A program made the translations under genes and the position numbers. From Anaerolineae bacterium (GTDB lineage Bacteria; Chloroflexota; Anaerolineae; JAAYZQ01): a DNA stretch of 37,793 bases. Location: positions 1 to 37,793 of the forward strand of contig JAFGIA010000383.1 in the NCBI GenBank assembly GCA_016929795.1. Direction: 5' to 3'. Positions 8,601-15,847 of this stretch are shown here, one piece after another. The notes below the pieces were generated by a model that was not told the origin of the DNA, did not search any database, and worked only from the letters and a program-made list of their open reading frames with translations. Numbering within the stretch: position 1 is the first letter of the stretch; every line of letters starts with the position of its first letter.

Positions 8601-11600
8601 TTTGGCAATGATAATGGCCAATCAGACCAAGTATGGTTTAACAATGGGCTGGCATACTTTGAGGACAGTGGGCAGCGATTAGGCAGTCTTGATACCAACG
8701 ATGTCGCTTTAGGTGATCTGGATGGGGATGGTGACCTGGATACACTGATTGTAGACCAAGTAGGAAGGGCCAGTCAGGTTTGGCTGAATGATGGCTCAGG
8801 CTATCTTACCTATAGTGGCTATAGCATTGAAAGCCAGGATTATAATCAATGCGGTATTGAAATAGGAGATGTAGACAACGATGGGGATCCAGATGCTATT
8901 CTATCTGTGTCGTCAGTTGGAGGCAACCAAGTCTGGCTAAACGACGGAATGGGTCACTTTAGCGACAGTGGGCAGCGATTGGGTCAGGGATCACTAACCT
9001 CTGATGCCAAACTGCAAGATCTAGACCAAGATGGAGATCTGGATGCTTTTATCGTGAATCGCACGGATTACCTGCATCACCAAGGTAATCAGGTTTGGAT
9101 AAATGATGGAACTGGCCATTTTTTCGATAGTGGACAAAATCTTGGTGCGACTGGTGATAAGTCTCGTACCTCTGTATCTTTAGGGGACCTGGATGGAGAC
9201 CAAGATTTGGATGCCTATGTCACGCTAACAAACAACCAATCGGACGAGGTCTGGCTAAACAATGGCGACGGTACCTTTGTCAGCAGCGAACAAACCCTGC
9301 CTCCAACAAGCAACCAAAAAGTATCACTTGGAGACCTGGATTGTGACGGGGATATAGACGCCTTTTTCGTAGGTTCCGATCAGATTGGAACCTGGCTTAA
9401 CCAAAATGTTGTTTTCGCTCAAGGAGTATATATCGATGGGATACTAAATGGATTATCCAGCACTTCTTATACTTTCACGGCCACGGTCAGTCCACCCACA
9501 GCGACTCTGCCCTTCACCTACACCTGGCAAGCCACCGATTGTGCCCCTGCATCGCACCTCCATAGAGGCATCAGCGATACGTACACCTGCACCTGGTCGA
9601 CAGATGGCCCCAAACTCATCACTGTCACCGCTGCCAATGCGGGCGGCATAGTTACCACTACGGCTATCATCACTATTGCCGGTTATACCAGTCCCACAGC
9701 AGCGTTCACTGCTACGGCTCTTTCTGGTTCAGCTCCTCTGTTGGTCACTTTCGTCGATCAATCCAGTGGCGCCGTCGTCACCTGGGACTGGTCCTTTGGC
9801 GATGGACGGATCAGCGGCGCCCGATTCCCGGCCTACGAGTACGAAACTCCTGGCGTCTATTCAGTCTCTCTCACCGTTTCCGGGCCCGGGGGTACCGGCA
9901 CTGTGATCAAGGCAGATCTGATCTCGGTAGCGGGCACCCCGCCATCCGCCATTATCCACGCCATCAGCCCCAACCCCGCTTTTTGGGGCGCGGATGTCGT
10001 CACCTTCATCGGCTCTGGCGTCGACAACCAGGGCACTGCGCCGATTTCGGGCTACCACTGGCGTTCAGATCTGTCCGGCACGTTGGCGTCCACGGCTACT
10101 TTTACTTTGACCGCTTCCGCTCTCGCGCTCGGCGACCACACCATCTACTTTCAAGTGCAAGACACGCAAGGAGTTTGGTCGGCAGAGGTGACGCGCACGC
10201 TGACGATCAGCTCCTCTCCCCCTGTTGTCGAGATTCGCCAGGTGTGGTGGAACGGTGGACCACCTTCGGCCGCACCGATCCAGGGCCAGCACGTCATCCA
10301 CTTTAATGGAGATGCGTACGACAGCGATGAGCAAGGATATCTCGTCACCAGCTATCAATGGACTTCGAATCTCGATGGCGTGCTGAGCGCCCAAGAAGAC
10401 TTTTGGGTGGCAGCGTCAAGCCTGTCGACGGGCACACACGTCATCACCTTCCAGGCCCAGGATGATGAGGGCGAGTGGTCAGAGCCCGTGAGCGAAACGC
10501 TGACGGTGCTGGCACCTGAAGCGGGCATGCGCACAGCAGTTCTCGTCAACTCACAAAGGCTGGCGAGTTTGTACGGAGCATCTCTGGCCGACGAGGTCGT
10601 CGCGCATCTCGAAGCATTGGTCACGCACGAGAATGTGGATGGGCTGCTCGTGCATATCGATCAGGATCCAGAGGTTGCTGCTGCGTATGCGCTGTGGGAT
10701 GCAGAGCCTACCAGTACGGAGAGAGCTAACGCAGTGACCACTGCCATCAAGAACGCGCTCGATGCGCAATGGGCGCTCCATCCTAACCTGGAATATCTGG
10801 TCATTGTCGGCGACGATCGGGTTATTCCCTTCCATCGCGTGCCGGATCGCACCCGTTATCCCGAGAGCAACTACCAGGAAGTGCCGTGCACCAGTCGAAC
10901 CGGCGCCGCGCTGTGCGCGGACATGACCTTGACGGACGACTACTATGCCGATGCCATGCCCACCAGGCTCAACCGCCCGCCGTGGAACGGGCACGACCTG
11001 TACATCCCAGATCTCGGCACAGGGCGGCTTGTCGAGACACCTGCCGAGATCATGGCTCAGATTGATGCGTTTCTTGCAGGCAGCTCAGGGCAGGTAAACA
11101 ACGCCCTGGTCACTGGCTACGACTTTCTAAAGGACAGTGCGACGGCCATGTGCAACAGGTTGCACCACGATGGTATCGTCGCTGACTGCTCACTCATCGG
11201 TGAGTATTGGAATGCCCAGGATCTTCAGGGAGCTCTGAACAGTCGACACAGCGCGGTCCTGATCAACGGCCATACTTCGCACTACCTTTTTGACACGCCT
11301 GATGATTCCGTAACTGTGGATGACCTGGGCCAAACGACAGGCGATCACGCGCTCGCCCTGTTTGTCACAGATGGTTGTCACGGAGGGCTGAATGTTCCAC
11401 CTGACAATCCCGAGTCTTCGCTGGATCTGGCGCAGGCCTTGTCCCAACTTCAGGCGCTCTACGTGGCGAACACAGGCTACGGTTGGGGCTATCGCACAGC
11501 CATTGGCTTGTCGGAGCAGTTGATGCTCGACTTTGTCGAGCGCCTGGTGTTCGGTACCTCTACGACGGTGGGGCGGGCCCTTGTATCCGCCAAACAGGAG

Positions 11601-12542
11601 TACTATCTCAACGAAGGTTGGTTTGACTACTATGACGAAAAGATCCTGATCGAGAACACGCTTTATGGGTTGCCGATGATGCGCTATACAACTTGGTCCT
11701 CACGCGGAATAACTGCTACTGCAATCCAAGGAAGTGAGGTCACGGTTTTTGAGCAGGACAGGAGCATGGTAGTTGAGGAAGGAGTTACTGTCAGAAGCAT
11801 CACCTATTCGCTCCCCGAGCTCGACGTTGTGACGACAGAAGACGGTGTGTACTATGCTTTGCAGGGGCAGGTACAGGCCAGTGACGGGAAACCGATCCAG
11901 CCCGCGAGTTCCGTGGACATTTCGCTGCTCGATTTGACGGCCGTCGGGGTGGTGTTTCGAGGGGGAACCTATAGCGAAGTAGTATCTTTTGACCCTGTCG
12001 TGGAGCAGGCGATCACCGAGACGGTGACGCCAGTAGAGCCAGAACCTGACAGCCAGGGATGGGATCCGGCTTTTCCCTACCAGTTGAACCATATAGAATG
12101 GGGAGACACCTTGGTGATCGGCCTGGGGCAGTTTAACGCGGAGCGGACGACAGAGCGGCTGTTCCAATCTCTGCAGTTTGACGTCTACTATCACACTGGC
12201 TCGGACGACGCAGAAGCACCCAAGATCGCACGAATGAGCAGCTCGTTGGCAGGAAGCGGGTGTGACATCGCAGTGCGTGCGAGCGATGCGTCTGGTGTAG
12301 CCCGTGTTGTCATCGCCTACACGAATGGAGAAGGTATCTGGGCCAGCGTGGAGCTGAGCCTGAATGAGGGAGTGTGGGATGGTGCTTTCCCGGCCAATGC
12401 CGGCACCGAGTTTTTTGTCGAGGTGGTCGATGGTCAAGGTAACGTGACCATTGCCGACAATGCTGGATACTACTTTAATCCTGGTGACGGCCTGTCGGAG
12501 AGCGCCTTCGTGTACCTGCCTATGGTCATCAAAAATCCCTGA
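5679..12542 (+). CDS. Giant exported FG-GAP/PKD protein with C25 gingipain-like peptidase domain
   Basis: About 2287 residues. The ATG at 5679 is preferred over 5661, because the latter overlaps GGAGG/AGGA, the likely ribosome binding site. In order: a signal peptide (about 1-32); a carboxypeptidase-regulatory-like domain; a SbsA-type Ig-like domain (about 230-330); seven FG-GAP/VCBS repeats with DxDxDGDLDAF calcium loops (about 340-660); one DUF11 domain (about 665-775); a second SbsA-type Ig domain; seven more FG-GAP repeats (about 900-1240); PKD and Ig-like domains (about 1250-1615); a C25 peptidase-like domain (about 1617-2005); then C-terminal beta domains. The likely catalytic pair is His1865 (NGHTSH) and Cys1900 (TDGCHGG), spaced as in gingipains. 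It ends in VYLPMVIKNP, a tail shared in type with two other exported proteins here. It is probably a cell-surface or secreted calcium-stabilised protease. The gene lies 89 bp after the CHAT gene and ends at a strong terminator. The FG-GAP part reads as more AT-rich than the peptidase part. Confidence 0.8.
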   Translation: MISRRSMPLFLLLVLTGILMFLWSTVAVSQAQPDDWPVPLPSECGGIIDPSACCVHGYIYYQDQPVEGVSVVISSTQGAVTVTTSAGPLSTDPYYAVSLHEVPLLVSPGDAITITASFSGMVSSRAWQVQSGGQQVDLGLIAGYQSPALTKARRTNTLIDTDIASSAFPVADTTDSVALTRIFSPTESAFQTNGQVWQDATPHVLWHSNADDEIHHSSTLMATGPQLVSIMPPRNAVTAPLTTTISATYNQPISPTTVTSRTFTIHAMQSGLITQTQGVYSGTISLVPPGSFMPGELVQVSTTTSTLSLSGQSPISPTVWQFRVSTPRGSGAFVDSFQQIGSFNGKSIALGDLDSDGDLDAFLVNGDSAENENYVLVNDGLNAFSPQMIAGSSNPDLSVALGDVDLDGDLDAFVTSTGGPLYRASLWLNDGSGNFTKSEQPLSNCYGTDIDLADLDGDSDLDAFIACGNGYVPDEIWLNDGAGVFSHSGQNLGNSYSGNVELGDLDSDGDLDAFVKAYNHNDDTVWLNEGFGIFTLTQTLSETIGTRLASGDIDGDGDLDVLSGERILFNNGRGIFSVDSHTIDYGQVAKFEDIDGDGDLDIFVATQGANSVWLNDGFGSFTDTEQRLGWHNSQDVALGDADEDGDLDAFIVNEKQALQIWLNQDPLTIEKTGPAIARAGEPFTYTLSIVNNSFVTATQLLITDTLPSGTHHFSGGTLAGDVVRWTLPSLPPRTEAHVSLVVTATSSAKIVTNSIYGVVANGGIASSGQKTWITLVDPFTVTNTAPSGNGRIISPERVISTTFNATVDSGTIYTQSFVVWGRQTGIYTQSYSTTTDTVTFDAQPNYKPGEEIVVSLNHGIRTIDGRVLKPYTWQFRSDVLGGSGLFAQGDIYGASEANLALALGDLDGDGDLDAIIGHAEDGQGVTAGEMGEFNQVLINDGTGQYSHRQWLGSKLATGVVEIGDLDGDGDLDVFFGNDNGQSDQVWFNNGLAYFEDSGQRLGSLDTNDVALGDLDGDGDLDTLIVDQVGRASQVWLNDGSGYLTYSGYSIESQDYNQCGIEIGDVDNDGDPDAILSVSSVGGNQVWLNDGMGHFSDSGQRLGQGSLTSDAKLQDLDQDGDLDAFIVNRTDYLHHQGNQVWINDGTGHFFDSGQNLGATGDKSRTSVSLGDLDGDQDLDAYVTLTNNQSDEVWLNNGDGTFVSSEQTLPPTSNQKVSLGDLDCDGDIDAFFVGSDQIGTWLNQNVVFAQGVYIDGILNGLSSTSYTFTATVSPPTATLPFTYTWQATDCAPASHLHRGISDTYTCTWSTDGPKLITVTAANAGGIVTTTAIITIAGYTSPTAAFTATALSGSAPLLVTFVDQSSGAVVTWDWSFGDGRISGARFPAYEYETPGVYSVSLTVSGPGGTGTVIKADLISVAGTPPSAIIHAISPNPAFWGADVVTFIGSGVDNQGTAPISGYHWRSDLSGTLASTATFTLTASALALGDHTIYFQVQDTQGVWSAEVTRTLTISSSPPVVEIRQVWWNGGPPSAAPIQGQHVIHFNGDAYDSDEQGYLVTSYQWTSNLDGVLSAQEDFWVAASSLSTGTHVITFQAQDDEGEWSEPVSETLTVLAPEAGMRTAVLVNSQRLASLYGASLADEVVAHLEALVTHENVDGLLVHIDQDPEVAAAYALWDAEPTSTERANAVTTAIKNALDAQWALHPNLEYLVIVGDDRVIPFHRVPDRTRYPESNYQEVPCTSRTGAALCADMTLTDDYYADAMPTRLNRPPWNGHDLYIPDLGTGRLVETPAEIMAQIDAFLAGSSGQVNNALVTGYDFLKDSATAMCNRLHHDGIVADCSLIGEYWNAQDLQGALNSRHSAVLINGHTSHYLFDTPDDSVTVDDLGQTTGDHALALFVTDGCHGGLNVPPDNPESSLDLAQALSQLQALYVANTGYGWGYRTAIGLSEQLMLDFVERLVFGTSTTVGRALVSAKQEYYLNEGWFDYYDEKILIENTLYGLPMMRYTTWSSRGITATAIQGSEVTVFEQDRSMVVEEGVTVRSITYSLPELDVVTTEDGVYYALQGQVQASDGKPIQPASSVDISLLDLTAVGVVFRGGTYSEVVSFDPVVEQAITETVTPVEPEPDSQGWDPAFPYQLNHIEWGDTLVIGLGQFNAERTTERLFQSLQFDVYYHTGSDDAEAPKIARMSSSLAGSGCDIAVRASDASGVARVVIAYTNGEGIWASVELSLNEGVWDGAFPANAGTEFFVEVVDGQGNVTIADNAGYYFNPGDGLSESAFVYLPMVIKNP

Positions 12543-12562
12543 TTTTATCTTCTGCTAGACCC

Positions 12563-12594
12563 GGAGGGCGTGCAATTATGCACGCCCTCCTTTT
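12563..12594 (+). terminator. Strong intrinsic terminator after the C25-like gene
   Basis: A perfect 11-bp stem (GGAGGGCGTGC / GCACGCCCTCC) with a 6-base loop AATTAT, followed directly by TTTT. It lies 20 bases after the stop codon of the giant exported protein and closes that transcription unit. Confidence 0.9.
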
Positions 12595-12834
12595 GTATAG
12601 ATCGCAAAACTCGTCTCTACAAAAGTTAGGAAAGAGCGTTTGTTATAGTAGAAGCAGTTGGTAAGAATGTATATCGGCTATATCACTATCAGACGTCAAA
12701 CATTTAGACACAGTAAGCACAGGGGCTTATAAGGAGGGACAGACAGAACAGTCAAACATTACGGCGGGTCTCGTTTAGCAGCCATCACGTGAAGAGAAAT
12801 TTATTGTAAACATCAAGAAAACAGGAGGTCAATC
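12595..12834. other. AT-rich intergenic region with a 10-bp direct repeat
   Basis: A 240-base spacer that is clearly more AT-rich than its surroundings. GTCAAACATT occurs at 12695-12704 and again at 12751-12760. A TATAGT at 12644-12649 could be a -10 element, but no good -35 is seen. A Shine-Dalgarno-like AAGGAGGG (12731-12738) is not followed by a convincing reading frame. It presumably carries the promoter of the small zinc-protein gene. Confidence 0.35.
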
Positions 12835-13050
12835 ATGCCGTGGGGAAGCCCGGATCCAAAGAAAAACAAGATGAGCAGAAGTCCGTGCTGTGGAGGGCAA
12901 CAAGGGGTATTTTTCGGAAGAGACTGGTATTGGGTCTATGAGTGTGGTGACTGTGGACGACTCTTCTGCGATCGCTGCACAAGAGGAGGAAAGTGTCCTT
13001 CATGCGGCTCCAGTAAGAAGTACAAGTATGGCTTTGTGGATTACAAGTAA
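12835..13050 (+). CDS. Small cysteine-rich zinc-ribbon-like protein
   Basis: A 71-residue protein with eight of its cysteines in pairs: C18/C19 (SPCCGG), C37/C40 (CGDC), C45/C48 (CDRC) and C54/C57 (CPSC). This pattern suits one or two structural zinc sites, such as a treble-clef or rubredoxin-like ribbon. The start is supported by an excellent AGGAGGT six bases before the ATG. There is no signal peptide, so it should be cytoplasmic. It sits 110 bases upstream of the exported C39-like peptidase gene on the same strand, in an AT-richer patch. I do not recognise a family; a nucleic-acid- or protein-binding role is only a guess from the zinc motifs. Confidence 0.6.
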   Translation: MPWGSPDPKKNKMSRSPCCGGQQGVFFGRDWYWVYECGDCGRLFCDRCTRGGKCPSCGSSKKYKYGFVDYK

Positions 13051-13160
13051 CCCAGGCGGTCTAGAAGAGTGTTGGGACGGATCTGAGGTTGGACAAGCCG
13101 CGCCAAGACGTCTCTTGGCCAGTTGATAGAATCACTAGAAAGATTTACAAGGAGGGAGTG

Positions 13161-15071
13161 ATGAACAGAAAAAAGGCATCGATAAGCAGTGTTGTTCTAG
13201 CGTTGATAGTCATGATTCTTGTGCTTCTCCAAGACAACGGGTTAGCGCAGGAAGGACACATCTATACAGTGAATCCGACAGATTATGTCTGGGGCTCGAC
13301 GCCGCCTACCGCTGGAATCATCAAGGCTCGCTTTACACCAGATAACGCAAACCACAACATCAGTGTCAGCGTGCGCAAATGTGACGACAGCAACTTTAGC
13401 AAAAGCGGCCAGGCTTACATCTTGGTTGATCAAATGCGAAACTACACGTACAATCGGGAACCTACTGGATATCGGTGCGGCATAACGCCGCCCACGCAGG
13501 GCATCGTTGAGTTTCGCCTTTCACCAGACAGCACGAGTCGTACCCTGCGTGCGTGTGTTCAAAAGTGTGATAACAATTCAAGCTTTTCGAAGGACGGCAC
13601 TATCAAAATCACAGTCGACGGCACTGTCGAGTGGGGGCCGGTATCTTACAACCAAGGGGATGAGACCATATGCTTCGACATCGACCCAGTTTGGGAGCGT
13701 GGGATCGTAGGCAGGCACACCTATCAAGCGCAGGTCTTCCCTCAAGGCCAGGACTATCCCATTCTATCCGGGATCGTAAATGCCTGGGAGGAATATGATT
13801 ATGCCCTGTATAAATGGGGGCCCTTCAATTATTATAGCAACACACCTGAGCTAGTAGTTTCTATTGATCCCGTCGATGACCACGCTCTGGTAGGCACGCA
13901 CACGTATCAGGTGCATTTTTTCCCAATTGGTCAAGCTGATCCGATTCGTTCAGGCATCATTACGGCTCGCGATGCTTTGCCCGATACCACTCCACCTACG
14001 GCTACCATCATCTCACCCGCTAACGGCAGCACCCTTGACCCAATCGCTCTCCTGGCCAAAGTCGATGCTATCGCTCAGGATAACCCAGGTGGTAGCGGAG
14101 TCAAACAGGCAGACTTTTACGTTTGGTACGATGGAGGGCAGGCACGGCATCTTGGCGCTGATAGTAATGCTCCCTACAGTGCGTCCTGGCATATGCCTAC
14201 AAACTTGGTACATCCTCAACAAATCCAGTTTGCGGTCACGGCAACCGATAACAGCGACAACGTTTCGGAGCTTCTCCCAAGTTCTTATAGCGTCGTCAAC
14301 TTCTATGGGCATCGTTACGAAGGCCTTGAATTGAACTGGGTCCCTTCTGACCGTCGGGTTTATCTCAACCAGCGCTCGTTGCGCACAAGGCCTGACTGTG
14401 GCAGGCCTCGGAGCCCAAAGGACAAGTGCTCCGGTGACTATCAATGCGGAGTCGCTAGTGCCACTATGGTGTTGGCGATGAACGATCTTATCGCCAAGGA
14501 TTATACCACTTTGAACAACAAAGCGTACGAGTTATACTCGATCACAATTCCAGGAAACACAAGTCCTAACGCTCCGAGTGAACTGACCACGAAACTTGCT
14601 GCGCACGGCATGGCTGTCGAACTGGAGACCTTGGGGGCGGACGCGGCCTGGCAGAGGATCAAGGAAGAAGTAGATGCGCGCCGACCTGTCATTATTCATG
14701 TAGGCCCAGGGAAAGGCTTTTATAATGGTCACTTTTTTGTCGCCGTGGGCTATCAGCGCCGGGGGGACATACGGGAATTGATTGTCTACGATCCGTATGG
14801 GGAGTGGCGAGGCTCGGATACAAACTGGAATATGAACACAACAGATCCAGGTGACCATCAGGGACTGTGGAAATACTACGACTTTGATGTCGTATGGACC
14901 GACTATATGATAACAGCCAGGGTAGAAAACGCACACCGGTCAGTTCTGAGTGAGATGCCAGATACACCGCCAGACCTGATGAGTACTGAACCTGAGAACC
15001 CTGGATCTTATATCGAGGAAGCGATTTCGGATGTCTACAGGGGTTTTTTACCTCTGCTGAACAAGCGATAG
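13161..15071 (+). CDS. Exported C39-like cysteine peptidase with N-terminal repeats
   Basis: A 636-residue protein. The ATG at 13161 follows AAGGAGGGAGTG and opens a signal peptide (MNRKKASISSVVLAL..., cleavage near residue 30), so the longer in-frame start at 13089 is rejected. Four internal beta modules follow as two pairs: two containing TPPTxGI...KCD...SKxGxxxIxVD, then two containing VGxHTYQxxxFPxGQ. A 'TPPTATIISPANG' Ig-like linker comes next. The C-terminal third is a peptidase C39-like (papain-fold) domain with Cys429 (YQCGVASATM), His524 (GHFFVAVGY) and Asp544 (VYDPYGEW) as the likely triad. The protein ends in RGFLPLLNKR, matching the tail type of the two giant exported proteins. 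It is probably secreted or surface-bound; its substrate is unknown. It could be a bacteriocin-like or matrix-processing peptidase. There is no ABC exporter domain, so it is not a classical C39 transporter. Confidence 0.75.
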   Translation: MNRKKASISSVVLALIVMILVLLQDNGLAQEGHIYTVNPTDYVWGSTPPTAGIIKARFTPDNANHNISVSVRKCDDSNFSKSGQAYILVDQMRNYTYNREPTGYRCGITPPTQGIVEFRLSPDSTSRTLRACVQKCDNNSSFSKDGTIKITVDGTVEWGPVSYNQGDETICFDIDPVWERGIVGRHTYQAQVFPQGQDYPILSGIVNAWEEYDYALYKWGPFNYYSNTPELVVSIDPVDDHALVGTHTYQVHFFPIGQADPIRSGIITARDALPDTTPPTATIISPANGSTLDPIALLAKVDAIAQDNPGGSGVKQADFYVWYDGGQARHLGADSNAPYSASWHMPTNLVHPQQIQFAVTATDNSDNVSELLPSSYSVVNFYGHRYEGLELNWVPSDRRVYLNQRSLRTRPDCGRPRSPKDKCSGDYQCGVASATMVLAMNDLIAKDYTTLNNKAYELYSITIPGNTSPNAPSELTTKLAAHGMAVELETLGADAAWQRIKEEVDARRPVIIHVGPGKGFYNGHFFVAVGYQRRGDIRELIVYDPYGEWRGSDTNWNMNTTDPGDHQGLWKYYDFDVVWTDYMITARVENAHRSVLSEMPDTPPDLMSTEPENPGSYIEEAISDVYRGFLPLLNKR

Positions 15072-15127
15072 ATTAGCAAGAGATTGGGTGATACCCTCTC
15101 CATCACTCCAGTTTACCCCCCTCGATA

Positions 15128-15198
15128 GAGCAGGTTCCCAAGCCACGGTTATCGCGACTTGGGAACTTGCTCACCTCAAATGTTGATAGACTGAGGTG
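15128..15198. repeat. Two adjacent hairpins downstream of the C39-like gene
   Basis: A 15-base arm (15128-15142, GAGCAGGTTCCCAAG) pairs with 15158-15172 (CTTGGGAACTTGCTC) with a single G-T pair and a 15-base loop. The next arm CACCTCA (15172-15178) pairs with TGAGGTG (15192-15198). Neither is followed by a T-run, so a rho-independent terminator is doubtful. They lie at the left edge of the putative integrative element and could be a regulatory RNA structure, a small repeat, or an attachment-related site. No copy of the tRNA-Pro end was seen here. Confidence 0.45.
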
Positions 15199-15275
15199 AA
15201 TAGTCAATGTGCCTGCCGGCCACTATGGCTGTATAGGAATTCACTAACGTGCACACTCTTACTTCAAAGTTGAAG

Positions 15276-15704
15276 CTACCCCACATCGATCACCTCACCC
15301 GCCGGCAAGCTCCGCCGCAGCGTGTACGACGGCTCTGCCGGCGGCAGGATGACGTAAGGCACCGGCTCCTGCGACGCCTGTTTGACCAGACGTGTGGCAT
15401 TCACCTTGACGCTCACCACCTGGTCGGCTGCCCCTATCACCTTGTCGACTGCCTGGTCGATCCCGGCCAGCCGGCCGCGGGCTTCTGTGTGGCCGTACCA
15501 CCAGCCGGCCAAGCTCAGGGCTGGCGTCAGGACGAGAAAGGCCAGCGTCGCCACGAAGGCCCACGTCCTCGCCGTGTCGCTGTCCAGGTTTAGGAAGAAG
15601 ATCCAGGCCAGCCAGAGACAGAGGGCCAGGATCGCCGCGGCCAGGATCGCCAGTCCAGCGCAGCTCGCGACATTCTTGATCGCCTCTTTTGCTTTTTCTC
15701 TCAT
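15276..15704 (-). CDS. Small two-TM membrane protein, function unknown
   Basis: A 142-residue protein. The ATG at 15704 follows AAGGGGG at good spacing, so the upstream in-frame TTG is not used. The N-terminal helix is basic (MREKAKEAIKN). Two hydrophobic stretches follow (about 15-38, and 48-70 FVATLAFLVLTPALSLAGWW), then a soluble C-terminal half with a short amphipathic segment (GIDQAVDKVIGAADQVVSV) and a proline-containing tail. The product probably sits in the cytoplasmic membrane with both ends inside. The gene follows the FtsK-like gene on the same strand, 143 bases away across a CCTG repeat, and may serve as a membrane partner in DNA transfer. No family is recognised; the strand choice rests on the ribosome binding site and the membrane segments. 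Confidence 0.55.
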   Translation of the reverse strand: MREKAKEAIKNVASCAGLAILAAAILALCLWLAWIFFLNLDSDTARTWAFVATLAFLVLTPALSLAGWWYGHTEARGRLAGIDQAVDKVIGAADQVVSVKVNATRLVKQASQEPVPYVILPPAEPSYTLRRSLPAGEVIDVG

Positions 15705-15739
15705 CGTGTCCCCCTTCAAAGTGCCTGCCTGCCCGCTCG

Positions 15740-15840
15740 CCTGCCTGCCTGCCTGCCTGGCATGCTCACTCTCTCCCGTGTGTAGTCGCGTTTTTCGGCG
15801 TTTGAGCGTGTCTGTGTGCCTGCATCAGGCAGGCAGGCAG
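15740..15840. repeat. CCTG tetranucleotide repeat with an inverted CAGG partner
   Basis: Five tandem CCTG units (15740-15759, with further CCTG just left of it) are matched by (CAGG)3CAG at 15826-15840. The two arms can pair over about 15 bp around a loop of some 66 bases. It lies between the FtsK-like gene and the membrane-protein gene. It could form a long hairpin in the transcript or be a slippage-prone microsatellite. Confidence 0.6.
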
Positions 15841-15847
15841 CGACTGG

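Noticed and set aside
15072..15275. Left attachment site as a copy of the tRNA-Pro 3' end
   Set aside because: I compared this spacer with the tRNA 3' half and found no convincing match, so the element boundary is left open.
15740..15840. CRISPR-like array
   Set aside because: The units are four-base CCTG/CAGG repeats without spacers; no CRISPR repeat-spacer pattern or cas gene exists anywhere in the window, despite the TPR-CHAT/sigma resemblance to type III-E.
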